From Loripinus fragilis (Eukaryota > Mollusca > Bivalvia > Lucinida > Lucinidae), in NCBI GenBank assembly GCA_964019695.1, contig OZ026517.1, positions 52,631,672-52,695,671 on the forward strand: DNA of 64,000 bases, written 5' to 3'. Of the stretch, positions 47,260 to 57,928 are shown in pieces (positions within the stretch are counted from its first letter, which is position 1; each line of letters begins with the position of its first letter). Position numbers and translations under genes: made by a program. Below the pieces are notes generated by a model. The model searched no databases, was not told where the DNA came from, and saw only the letters and a list, made by a program, of their open reading frames with translations.

Positions 47260-49059
47260 TTGAACTTGGTAAATATATTTCTAACATCATTAATGTCTTT
47301 TTCAGACCCGATTTCATTTAGACAAGAAAATCATATGACAATGGAGAAAGGCAAAAGATTCAAAGCTTTGGTAACGAGCCGATTCAACCCGTTTCTGGAT
47401 TACACACATGGCGTTTTCTCTTTTAAAACGGTATTTTATCAATCTATTCACTACTATTATTGCTGCCAATGTAGCTTTGAGCATGAATACATAGACTATG
47501 TCTCTGAGAGAAGAACAATAGATGAAGAAATGTTAGATAGAGTAGCACAAAATATCATCAACGGATATTGCCCGCATGCCAGGATAACTTTTCCTCATAA
47601 CTATATGCTGGAATCTTTGAAACATATTCGGGAAACAAAGGTTCATGCTTTGCATATTGCTGCAGCTTTGGACAAAAGGGCACAGACTCCTGATAGCATG
47701 AGCTCAAAAGATATGAAAAGTGGAATATATGCTTTATATCCAACTGATATAGCAGTCATGAAGAATTGTGATAACTTTCTTAGAAGTTACTACACGCAAA
47801 TCAAAGAGCGATCTGAAGAAAACGCTCCATACTACAGCTACTCAGGTACCCTCAAGTATGGTTTCAGAGCACATGGCAAGGGATGTAATGTTACCTTCAG
47901 AAAACAATCAGCATTGGAAATATGTATCGCTTCCAGGAACAAAGAAGCTTTGAAAATCCTTTTAGACCCTGGTATTATTCACTTCTATATTAGTAAAGGC
48001 CTAGAACTGATCTTGGAACATGGTCGTCTTTCCAACTTTCTAGAAGATATACTTGCATATATTAGAGTATTTCGATGTGAAAACCGAGTTCCTTGTTTAG
48101 AGCGCTGTGCTGTATCAGCTATTGTTTATGAAAACAATTACGTGTTAAGTGTCATTCTTGATGTTTTAGAAACATGTATTTACAGCGATGATGATTTACA
48201 GCGCAATTTCCAATATATATGTGATGTTCTGGGAAAGCCTGGGCAGAAAGAAATCATTTTAAGATACCAACAACCTTACACAAAATCTGGGCCAGATCAC
48301 TTCTTCCGATTGAGAGTGTTACATTATCTTCTACAAAATTATGGTGACAAATATACTTATGAGATCAAAACTGCGTTTAAAGCCCTCACTGAATATGCCA
48401 GTGCTGTTGACCATGTATATGATAACTGTGTTAAGATGACGCCACTTCATAACTGCTTCTATAGATCTTACACCAGCAAGCTAAATCCGAGAATAGCTGA
48501 GCTCCTTTTTCAGTATGGTGCTAATCAAGACCTTCTTGACAGCCATGGTAACACCCCTTTGTTAGTACTGCTTGATTCAGCACCTAAGACAAACATACAG
48601 ACTTTTCTTTACGGATTTGCCTTGCTTATTTGTGAAAATCCTGATGTTGAATTAAATAGATCAGCATTTAAAGCAGCTATAAAACTAGATGAAAGATTTG
48701 AAAGAGATGGCATAGAGTTCTCAATCGAAGGAAATTATATTCTAGATGCTAGAAAACGTTGCATGATCTCAGGTGATGAATTCTGTGAAAAGGTTTATCT
48801 AGGTCCTCTATTAATAGAATGTGGATTTCACCATGACCAAGATGTGATTCAGGGGATAAGATTTGATAAAACTGTTAAGAAATATATAAACTTTTGTTCA
48901 TCAAACCCTCGTTCATTGAAACTCAGTTGTCGAGATACATTGAGGCACCATTTCAAAAGACATGACCTACATAACTACGTTAACAATGTTTTTATGCCAG
49001 AAGGAATAAGAGACTTCATTCTAATAAAACCATACCTATTATTTAATCAACCATCATAA
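47260..49059 (+). CDS. ASB-like protein, ankyrin repeats plus SOCS box (copy 2)
   Basis: The protein is 599 residues, a paralogue of 22071-23864 that by eye is the same at roughly nine residues in ten. Two single-residue insertions explain the length difference: one in Y-S-D-D-D-L-Q near 309 and one in D-H-F-F-R near 349. The BC box is intact (S552-L-x3-C557-x3-L561); the Cul5-box position reads V-F-M-P, again degenerate. Ankyrin-like stretches are conserved, including T-P-L-H-N-C-F and H-G-N-T-P-L. TCTTTTTCAG just before codon 16 is kept, so as in copy 1 the first codons may be intronic and M26/M28 the first methionines of this exon. No stop or frameshift is present, so both copies are probably under constraint. 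The ubiquitin-ligase adaptor role is inferred from the SOCS box; the substrate is unknown. Confidence 0.8.
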   Translation: MNLVNIFLTSLMSFSDPISFRQENHMTMEKGKRFKALVTSRFNPFLDYTHGVFSFKTVFYQSIHYYYCCQCSFEHEYIDYVSERRTIDEEMLDRVAQNIINGYCPHARITFPHNYMLESLKHIRETKVHALHIAAALDKRAQTPDSMSSKDMKSGIYALYPTDIAVMKNCDNFLRSYYTQIKERSEENAPYYSYSGTLKYGFRAHGKGCNVTFRKQSALEICIASRNKEALKILLDPGIIHFYISKGLELILEHGRLSNFLEDILAYIRVFRCENRVPCLERCAVSAIVYENNYVLSVILDVLETCIYSDDDLQRNFQYICDVLGKPGQKEIILRYQQPYTKSGPDHFFRLRVLHYLLQNYGDKYTYEIKTAFKALTEYASAVDHVYDNCVKMTPLHNCFYRSYTSKLNPRIAELLFQYGANQDLLDSHGNTPLLVLLDSAPKTNIQTFLYGFALLICENPDVELNRSAFKAAIKLDERFERDGIEFSIEGNYILDARKRCMISGDEFCEKVYLGPLLIECGFHHDQDVIQGIRFDKTVKKYINFCSSNPRSLKLSCRDTLRHHFKRHDLHNYVNNVFMPEGIRDFILIKPYLLFNQPS

Positions 49060-49292
49060 TTAGTGACGGTATGACACTGTGACTGGCATTGATATCCGTG
49101 TAATGGTGGTTCTACTATATGTTAAAACAAGCAATATTGTGTTAGTTTTAAAATGCTGAAAGAACTGAGCAGCAGTCTTACTAGAGCATTCACTGTTTTC
49201 ACTTATGAAAGTATTTAACCTTTCGTAGACCTGAAAACTCTAAACTGGTACTTTGGCAAACAGTGAAGACCCTGATGAAATGCCACATAATA
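49060..49292. other. 3' flank of gene 2; end of the duplication
   Basis: Matches 23865-24065 through CTTTGGCAAACAG (about 49251-49263), then diverges completely just before the family-B MITE. Confidence 0.6.
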
Positions 49293-49531
49293 TGGGCCTC
49301 ATCGCGAGAAAACCTGTCTTCGGTGGTTTGCGAACAACACAGGCGCAGACCAGCCTGCGCATCCGGGCAGTCTGATCAGCGCCTTTGTTATTCGCTTTTT
49401 TTAAAGTATCATATAAAAAATTGCTACAGGCGAAATTTCAATTCACTAGCTAGTCTATGTAGCTGAGGAGACTGGTTTGAAACTCGCTTAGTCGGAAACA
49501 CCGAAGACATGTTTTCTCGTGACGAGGCCCA
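49293..49531. mobile_element. MITE family B, copy 2
   Basis: Starts TGGGCCTCATCGCGAGAAAA and ends TTTTCTCGTGACGAGGCCCA, flanked by TA on both sides. The interior core AGCCTGCGCATCCGGGCAG lies at about 49350-49368. Its sequence closely follows 10985-11214. Confidence 0.8.
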
Positions 49532-49738
49532 TATATACAGTGGAACATCCTGATTTTAATGTATGTAACTTTATGGAAAATTCCATTGGTCTGAAAAGGT
49601 TTACTGGATCAAATTTAAGACTTGATAAACAATATCTATTCTGACCATATGCTGTTCCAACTGTTTTATTGCTTATATCGTAACGCTGCTCAACAGTCAG
49701 AAGTTATTTTCTAACATTAGTTTACATGGACGGGAGCT

Positions 49739-49975
49739 AGTAAACAGAGTAGAGCATACATAGGCCTATATCTGTAATAATCTTAATGGAGGATGGCTCT
49801 TCAAGCGTGATCAGGATATGCTTCAGTGGATAAGAGTTGTCAAAACTATCAAGAAATGTATTAACCTGAGTATTCCTCAGCTGTCCAGATACATCGGTTG
49901 TCATTTCAAAAGATGCTACCTGCAAAAGGAAAGATTCAAAGACTTCGTTGTTTATAATTCATGCAGTGCTTTTTA
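49739..49975 (+). pseudogene. Relic of a third ASB-like gene (C-terminal end)
   Basis: One plus-strand frame reads D-Q-D-M-L-Q-W-I-R, then T-I-K-K-C-I-N-L-S, then C-H-F-K-R-C and F-K-D-F-V. These follow, in order and at similar spacing, D-Q-D-V-L-R-G-I-R, T-V-K-K-Y-I-N-F-C, R-H-F-K-R-H and I-R-D-F-I at the C-terminus of the two intact genes. The BC-box serine and cysteine are lost, the region between is shortened, and a stop lies upstream near 49763. It is on the same strand, about 700 bp past gene 2, beyond the duplication end, so it is probably an older member of a local cluster. No transcript role is implied. Confidence 0.6.
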
Positions 49976-50129
49976 GCATTTCTAATTGATCCGTTGCCTT
50001 GGTAAAATGCCTCAACAAATACTGTGACCCTGAACAGACTGGTCCTGAAGGAGCAATAGGATCAGGGCCTTCGTTGTTAGTCCTTCTGGCAGCCATTTAC
50101 TGGATCAATAATAAATAAAATTCTCTAAG
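49976..50129. other. No gene seen
   Basis: Short non-coding stretch after the SOCS-box relic. Confidence 0.4.
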
Positions 50130-50292
50130 TGCAATCGGAACTGCCTCGGCTGATTTCTTGGAATTCCATGGAATCAGACCTGGGATGTACATCGAGGATC
50201 TATTTTGAAACTTGACGCTGACGTTACACAACTTGACGCTGACGTCAAAGAAACCATGCTGACATAATAACAAGTGTGATTGCAGCAAAACA
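50130..50292. repeat. Dispersed repeat S, copy 2
   Basis: Shares ordered blocks with 44871-45010, ending AACAAGTGTGAT-GCAGCAAAACAA. Here GACGCTGACGT is duplicated within the copy. Confidence 0.65.
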
Positions 50293-50412
50293 AAGTTTAT
50301 GTTGTTGTTTTTGTTTTTTTGTTTTTTTTTTCAATAAAATGTGGCTATATGTATATTTTATTAAAAATATATCAACTTCATTGATTCTGCTGATTAGTCA
50401 TTTTGGGTAATC

Positions 50413-51535
50413 CACGCTAGAGAACAACTGTACTCAACCAGCGCAGTCATCGCGTGTAGGTTGCAGTCCACGAGTGCACAAATAGTATACCAGCTAATAA
50501 AAAGGATAATAATTTGGTCAATATTTTACTTCTGAAAATATTGATCTCGAATGATTGTCACTTATAAATTATGCCGTGTATCTGCATTACAAATTTTTTG
50601 TGGGTTGAGTGATAGTCGTTGCAGCGCCAGATTTATGCCAAAAATGTGATTTTTTCCTGAAAAAGAGGATAAAGAACTTTTGCTTATCTTCTGGAATTTA
50701 TGCTTACTTTAGCCAAAATGCAAAATAAAAGTACTTTAATGTGAAAAAGTTCGAAATCTGAGCCTGGAGCATTTTGAAAGCTAGTCAAGCATTTTATACT
50801 GTATGCATAGTTCTGTATATGGGCTGTTCTGGCCCAGTGGTCTGGTCGTTGACTGCAAAAAATTAATTTTATTTGGTCACTCGCTTACTTGGCCAGAACA
50901 CCTGTTTTACAGAACTATGCGTACAGTATGAAAAGCTTGAATAACTTTCAAAATGCTCTGTGATTGTGAAAAAGTTCAAAATCTGAGGCTGGAGCATTTT
51001 GAAATTTATCACGTTTTTTTATTCTTTACGCATAGTTCTGTATATCGGGTGTTCTGGACCAGTAATCGGGTCATCGACTGCAACATATTGATTTTATATT
51101 GATCCTCGACAACTGGGCCAGAACACCCAATATACAGAACTAATGTGTACAGTATGAAAAGCTAGAATAACTTTCAAAATGCTCTGCCCTCAGATATCGA
51201 AGTTTGTGTACATTAAACGACTGGTTTTTTGCATTTTATCAAAAGTAAGTATTATTACCTGAACATCAACAAAAATTCCTTTCATCCTTTTTTCAGGGAA
51301 AAAACTAAATTTTTGGCATAGCTCTGGCGCTGTGGTGACTACTACTCAGTACATATAAATATTATTAAACAGATACACTGCCGGATTTAAAAGTGACAAT
51401 TATTAGCGATATATATTTTCAGGAGTAAAATATTAACCAAAATATTACCCTTTTTAACAGCTAGGTCTGTGCAAATGTCGACTGCAACCAACACACGATG
51501 ACTTCGCTGTTCGAGTGCCATGGTTCTCTAGCGTG
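50413..51535. mobile_element. 1.1-kb foldback element with tandem inner palindromes
   Basis: Outer arms of about 300 bp are complements: CACGCTAGAGAAC at 50413 and GTTCTCTAGCGTG ending at 51535, with TGCAGTCCACGAGTGCACAA / TGTGCAAATGTCGACTGCA and GCGCCAGATTTATGCC / GGCATAGCTCTGGCGC further in. The centre has two tandem palindromes (about 50764-50957 and 50995-51184), each pairing CATAGTTCTGTATA with its complement around TGTTCTGG-CCAGAACA. No transposase frame is seen. Confidence 0.8.
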
Positions 51536-52135
51536 AGTTGTAGTTTTACATTACACAAATCATGTAAAAATGGCATGCTTGATAAAGAGGGGGCGGCTGT
51601 TAAAATGCGGAAAAACAATAATCCTAACAGCTCAATAGTGTAAACAATATCTTTTTTTATATACAAAGTAAAGCAGTACAGGAAAATATTGATTAAATAT
51701 AATGCATAATTATTTAAAAAAAAAACTGTATTTCACAGCCGTGAAAATATAAAAAGTTGTATTTCACTGCAGTGAAAATATAAATTGTATTTCAAGGTTG
51801 AATTTGGATGTGCTCTGCTTTCTCTATTGACTTCATTTTGCTCACTTCAGAATTTCAAACGCATGTATTTTTCTTATTGGTGGACAAAAACACAAAGTGA
51901 GGGTATTCATTTTCTTAGTAAGATCGTAAGGAAAATTTTGGTTATCAAATTGGTCAAGGTTTGCTGAAATTTCGCCTTTTCTACTCCTGCTCCTGTGATT
52001 TCAGTTTTGGCCGTCATTGCACACTATGCAACGTCATCATAATTATGACGTAATGTAAGAACGTGTATGACGTCATTGAGTGCAAAAAAATCAATTTTTC
52101 ATTTTTTTTGAATGTATATGCCATTAGTTTCTTCG
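51536..52135. other. No gene seen; CRE-like sites near the array edge
   Basis: AT-rich. Around 52026-52075 are AACGTCATCA, ATGACGTAATG and GTATGACGTCATTG, a cluster of TGACGT-type sites directly before the tandem array. Regulatory meaning is unknown. Confidence 0.4.
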
Positions 52136-55044
52136 CAGCTCATACAAAAAGTGGACATCTATTTACAATATATCCAGGTTTGCCTTGCCAAGAATATAAT
52201 TGGACCAGCTGAATTGAAAATGATACATATATCGCTCATGCGTAGAATCCGTCTTTAAACGTGTATACGCAGTTATCCAGTGGGCTAGATGTCAAATTGT
52301 AGATTCAAATCTACATCTGCACTTTTAAACTTTGTTAATGCGATCAGCGCGGATTTTAGTGGAACTGTGTTGATGCATTGATTAATCTAAGCATTCACTG
52401 TTTGCCTGAAGTAATTAGTAACAAAATCTCACTAACAGACTCAAATGAGCCAACACATAGGATTTTAACAAGAATTGGTACTTATTGCATGAGCAAGCAC
52501 GGATGGCTCAGACGAGCCTGCACAAATGCACAGCCTCATCAGAGCCTTCACTTTTTGTAAACACAATGAATGGAAGTAGAGTATATCTCACGCCTTAACT
52601 AAGGTTTTTAGCCGTACTAATAGCTGAACTTTTATCTGCATCCATACTTTGAATGATGAGTGCCCAACCTTTATCTGCATTTATACTTTGTATGATGAGC
52701 GAGCAACGATAGCTTTAATTGGACTGTGCAGACGCTCAAGATAACCAGAACATTCGCTGTTGCGAAAATGTTAAAAGTAACAAAAATTCATGAACTGGCT
52801 CAACAAAGCCAGCACACCCAATGCTGACGCGATTGATGTTTGTCGCATATGCGAGCAGACAAGGCCCAGATGAGCCTGTGCAAATGTGCGGTCTCAGCAG
52901 AGCCTTCACTGCTTCCATACATAGTATGGAAGTAGATGTGAAGGCGTAGTCTTGTCAGAGCCTTCGCTTCTCGCAGACAAGAAGTATGGTAGTTGGTGAA
53001 ATATCACCCCAAAATTAAGACCTTGAGCCCCTCTAGATAGCGCTGAAACTTCATCTGCGTCCACACTGGCTATGTAAAATGAGTGAGTAGTGATGGATAA
53101 AGTGGGACTATGCGTACGCCTACTAGGCAAATCTGAGTGTTTAGTGTTGTGATTTAGTGATAAGAAACAGAATCTCATGAACTGGTTCAACAGAGACAGT
53201 GCGAGATTTGTTCTTATCGCATATGTTATCAGAAAAGAACAGTCGAGACTGAGCCTTCACTGCTTGCACACAATGTATAGACGTAAATATAAAACTTATG
53301 CCAAAATTAAGACATCTTTTTCCATTAAATAGCCGAACCTATATTTGTTTTCATACTTTTTATATATTGACGAGCAGCAATGACTAATAGGATTATGCGG
53401 AAGCTCAGCTTGATTTACGCACTCAATGGTCGCCAATGTGATCATGAGTAACATCACATTATCATGAAGACACTCAACTGGGCCAGCACACGTGATTTGG
53501 GTACTTATCCAGAATTATCCAACATGCAAACAGTCATAAAAGCCTGCATAGTAATCATGCACGTAGCTTTGTTGCTTGCAAACAACAAAATTAGGCTCAG
53601 ATCAGCCTGCACAACAGCACAGTCTGATCAGCACTTTGTCATTCGCTATCTAAAAGGTAAGTGGCTAGGTTAGATATCTCTTAATTCTTATATTTTGGGT
53701 AGGCTTCAACATGATACAGTCCCTGCGGCTACGCCCTTGCTAATCGTTTGCGTCCAATGGCAGTATCTCGTTTTTATTTACATTCAAATTGTGGGCCAAA
53801 ACTTTTTTGTACACAAATATTGATGATGTGTACAAAGATACCAATAACGTATTTACAAACGTCACTCCATGTACAAGATCCAGTCTAATGTAGTTCATTA
53901 ATCTATGCATATCTCGTGTTTAAATACTGTACTGTGCATAATATCCAAGGTCAGCGAGAATATCATATCATATCATCATAACATTCAAGTAATACAACCA
54001 TTAGCCAGCATATACCAGCACATTTCAATTATCTCATAAAAAGATAGAAGGGGAAAGAGTTATGTAAGCAAGAATCTCAAAACTAAACAAACTCTAGTAG
54101 GGTGTAAGAGAATTAAAAAAAAACGAAAAAAATAAATAAAAAGGCATCAGATGGGGATCTTCTTTTGCAAATCCTCTATGAGGTATTCGCTTGATGACAA
54201 GACTGCATAAATCTATCTCGTCAAGCACAGTCCAAACATATTTGGACATAGTGGGGGTGTATAAATATAGGATGAAACAATTGTTGATCCACTTAGATTA
54301 AGAATATGTCAAATATTAATTAGTAAAGGTGTTACTTAAGCTGTATTTGAAAAATTTTGATGTTTGCCTAGTTGTTTCATTATATACTACAACGGGAATG
54401 AAAGAAACAAATGTAAAAATTCAAATCACTTCATTTTAGAACAAAACTTCTACTTTATTCAATTTTTAGGTTTGTTTGAACAGTGGGTAATGTCCCTTTA
54501 CAATTGTTGATTTCTGTTTAGATGTTAACAATACCTGTAGATTAATGGGCCAGAATAGCCAAGGGGTCTAGTGAGCATTTCAAATTATAAGAACACTCAA
54601 AATCCCAAAGTTGCAGGTTCGATTCCTGCTTATGGCTTGAAAAAAACTAAGAAAAGTTAAAAATCATTTTTTAATGTATTTTTTTTTTCAAATTGTCATT
54701 ATCATTACCATTTTCTTTATTAGAATAAATACAAGTTTAAAACAAGATCTTTGTTTTCCTTCCTACAACAATTCTTATATTATTGTTCTCATAGATGCAA
54801 CAGGTAATGCCATGCTTGGATAACCCATTGACATGTTCACTGCGTAGCCAAAGACCATACCCAGTGATGACCTCTATTTTTCTGACGAAGGACATTGGTG
54901 TGCTCTTATAGCTTTTTCAGGTACTAGCTAGAGCTTATGTTGACAATCTATAGATGAGCATCTCTTAATCTTAGCATGAAGTTTCATGCTTATCTGGGTC
55001 TCTCTGTTATCTGTTTATGCAGGGACATCTCATTTCTAACTTCG
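52136..55044. repeat. Macro-repeat unit 1 (2909 bp)
   Basis: First full unit of the terminal array. Successive landmarks GATCAGCGCGGATTTT fall at 52342, 55237, 58121, 60968 and 63796. Within the unit a monomer of about 350 bp recurs: GAGCCTTCACT lies at 52542, 52900 and 53251 in the same context (a TTATCGCAT or similar box before it and an AGCCTG-GCA core), and a fourth diverged monomer begins near 53370. The rest is an AT-rich spacer with one 88-nt tRNA-like sequence. This unit carries an extra 16 bp or so near its start and is the most diverged. Confidence 0.9.
54549..54636 (+). pseudogene. tRNA-like sequence, unit 1
   Basis: 88 nt with an A-box-like TAGCCAAGGGGTCTAGTG and a canonical B box GGTTCGATTCC in a perfect 5-bp T stem (GCAGG/CCTGC). 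GCCAGAA at the 5' end pairs with TTATGGC at the 3' end with one mismatch. The D-loop spacing and extra length suggest a leucine-type tRNA ancestor. The anticodon arm is degenerate and no anticodon can be assigned. T runs about 40-60 nt downstream could end a Pol III transcript. Confidence 0.5.
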
Positions 55045-57928
55045 CAGCATATACAAAATACAATGTATCCAGGTTTGCCTTGCCAAGAATATAATTGGAC
55101 CAGCTGAATTGAAAATGATACATGTATCGCACATGCGTAGAATCCGTCTTCTGACGTGTATACGCAGTTATCCAGTGGGCTAGATGTCAAATTGTAGATT
55201 CAAATCTACATCTGCACTTTTAAACTTTGTTAATGCGATCAGCGCGGATTTTAGTGGAACTGTGTTGATGCATTGATTAATCTAAGCATTCGCTGTTTGC
55301 CTAAAGTAATTAGTAACAAAATCTCACTAACAGACTCAAATGAGCCAACACATAGGATTTTAACAAGAATTGGTACTTATTGCATGAGCAAGCAGGGATG
55401 GCTCAGACGAGCCTGCACAAATGCACAGCCTCATCAGAGCCTTCACTTTTTGTAAACACAATGAATGGAAGTAGAGTATATCTCACGCCTTAACTAAGGC
55501 TTTTAGCCATACTAATAGCTGAACCTTTATCTGCATCCTTACTTTGAGTGATGAGCGCAGAACTTTTGTCTGCATTTATACTTTGTATGATGAGCGATCA
55601 GCGATAGCTTTAATTGGACTGTGCAGACGCTTAAGTTAACCAGAGCATTCGCTGTTGCGAAAATGTTAAAAGTAACAAAAATTCATGAACTGGCTCAACA
55701 AAGCCAGCACACCCAATGCTGACGCGATTGTTGTTTGTCGCATATGCGAGCAGACAAGGCCCAGATGAGCCTGTGCAAATGTGTGGTCTCAGCAGAGCAT
55801 TCACTGCTTCCATACATAGTATGGAAGTAGATGTGAAGGCGTAGTCTTGTCAGAGCCTTCGCTTCTCGCAGACAAGAAGTATGGTAGTTGGTGAAATATC
55901 AACCCAAAATTAAGACCTTGAGCCCCTCTAGATAGCGCTGAAATTTCATCTGCGTCCACACTTGCTGCGTATAATGAGTGAGTAGTGATGGATATGGTGG
56001 GACTGTGCGTACGCCTACTAGGCTAATCTGAGTGTTTAGTGTTGTAATTTAGTGATAAGAAACAGAATCTCATGATCTGGTTCAACAGAGACAGTGCGAG
56101 ATTTGTTCTTATCGCATATGTAATCAGAAAAGTACAGTCGAGACTGAGCCTTCACTGCTTGCACACAAAGTATAGACGTAAATATAAAACGTATGCCAAA
56201 ATTTAGATATCTTTTTCCCCTAAATAGCCGAACCTATATTTGTTTTCATACTGTGCATATATAGACGAGCAGCAATGACTAATAGGATTATACGGAAGCT
56301 CAGCTTGATTTACGCACTCAATGGTCGCCAATGTGATCATGAGTAACATCACATTATCATGAAGACACTCAACTGGGCCAGCACACGTGATTTGGGTACT
56401 TATCCAGAATTATCCAACATGCAAACAGTCATAAAAGCCTGCATAGTAATCATGCACGTAGCTTTGTTGCTTGCAAACACCAAAATTAGGCTTAGAGCAG
56501 CCTGCACAACTGCACAGTCTGATCAGCACTTTGTCATTCGCTATCTAAAAGGTAAGTGGCTAGGTCAGATATCTCTTAGTTCTTATATTTTGGGTAGGCT
56601 TCAACACGATAAAGTCCCTGTGGCTACGCCCTTGATAATATTTTGCGTCCAATGGCAGAATCTCGTTTTTCATTTACATTCAAATTGTGGGCCAAAACTT
56701 TTGTGTACACAAATATTGATGATGTGTACAAAGATACCAATGACGTATTTCCAAACGTCACTCCATGTACAAGATCCAGTCTAATGTAGTTCATTAATCT
56801 ATGCATCTCACGTGTTTAAATACTGTACTGTGCATAATATCCAAGCTCAGCGAGAATATCATATCATCATAACATTCAATTAATACAACCATTTGCCAGC
56901 ATATACCAGCACATTTCAATTAACTCATAAAAAGATAGAAGGGGAAAGAGTTATATAAGCAAGAATCTCACAACTAAACAAACTCTAGTAGGGTGAAAGA
57001 GAAAAAAGACGAAAAAAATAAATAAAAAGACATCAGATGGGGAACTTCTTTTGCAAACCCTCTATGAGGTATTCGCTTGATGACAAGACCGCATAAATCT
57101 ATCTCGTCAAGCACAGTCCAAAATATTTGGACATAGTGTGGGTGTATAAATATAGGATGAAACAATTGTTGATCCACTTACATTAAGAATACGTCAAATA
57201 TTAATTAGTAAAGGTGTTACTTAAGCTGTATTTGAAGAATTTTGATGTTTGCCTAGTTGTTTCATTGTATACTACAACGGGAATGAAAGAAACAAATGTA
57301 AAAATTCAAATCACTTCTTTTTAGAACAAAACTTCTATTTTATTCATTTTTTAGGTTTGTTTGAACAGTGGGTAATGTCCCTTTACAATTGTTGATTTCT
57401 GTTTAAATGTTAACAATACCTGTAGATTAATGGGCCAGAATAGCCAAGGGGTCTAGTGAGCGTTTCAAATTATGGGAACACTCAAAATCCCAAAGTTGCA
57501 GGTTCAAATCCTGCTAATGGCTTGAAAAAACTAAGTAAAGTTAAAAATTATTTTTAATGTATTTTTTTTTCAAATTGTCATTATCAGTACCATTTTCTTT
57601 ATTAGAACAAATACAAGTTTAAAACAAGATCTTTGTTTTCCTTCCTACAACAATTCTTATATTATTGTTCTCATAGATGCAACAGGTAATGCCATGTTTG
57701 GATAACCCAGGGACATGTTCACTGCGTTGCCAAAGACCATACCCAGTGATGATCTTTATTTTTCTGACCAAGGACATTTGTGTGCTCTTATAGCTTGTTT
57801 TCAGGTACTAGCTAGAGCTTATGTTGATAATCTATAGATGAGCATCTCTTAATCTTAGCATGAAGTTTCATGCTGATCTGGGTCTCTCTGTTATCTGTAT
57901 ATGCAGGGACATGACATTTCCAACTTGG
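55045..57928. repeat. Macro-repeat unit 2 (2884 bp)
   Basis: Direct repeat of unit 1 with scattered substitutions and small indels. Same internal order: four monomer-like segments, a spacer with the tRNA-like sequence, and the TAGCTAGAGCTTATG-type end. The 60- to 70-codon frames shared by the units are by-products of the repeat. Confidence 0.9.
57434..57521 (+). pseudogene. tRNA-like sequence, unit 2
   Basis: Same 88 nt as in unit 1. The B box is changed to GGTTCAAATCC and the anticodon region reads ATTATGGGAAC instead of ATTATAAGAAC. Confidence 0.5.

Noticed and set aside
52505..52550. CTGATGAG on the minus strand of the array monomer as a hammerhead ribozyme core
   Set aside because: The required GAAA strand and cleavage triplet are not in place. 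The sequence is better explained by the monomer's own inverted repeat.
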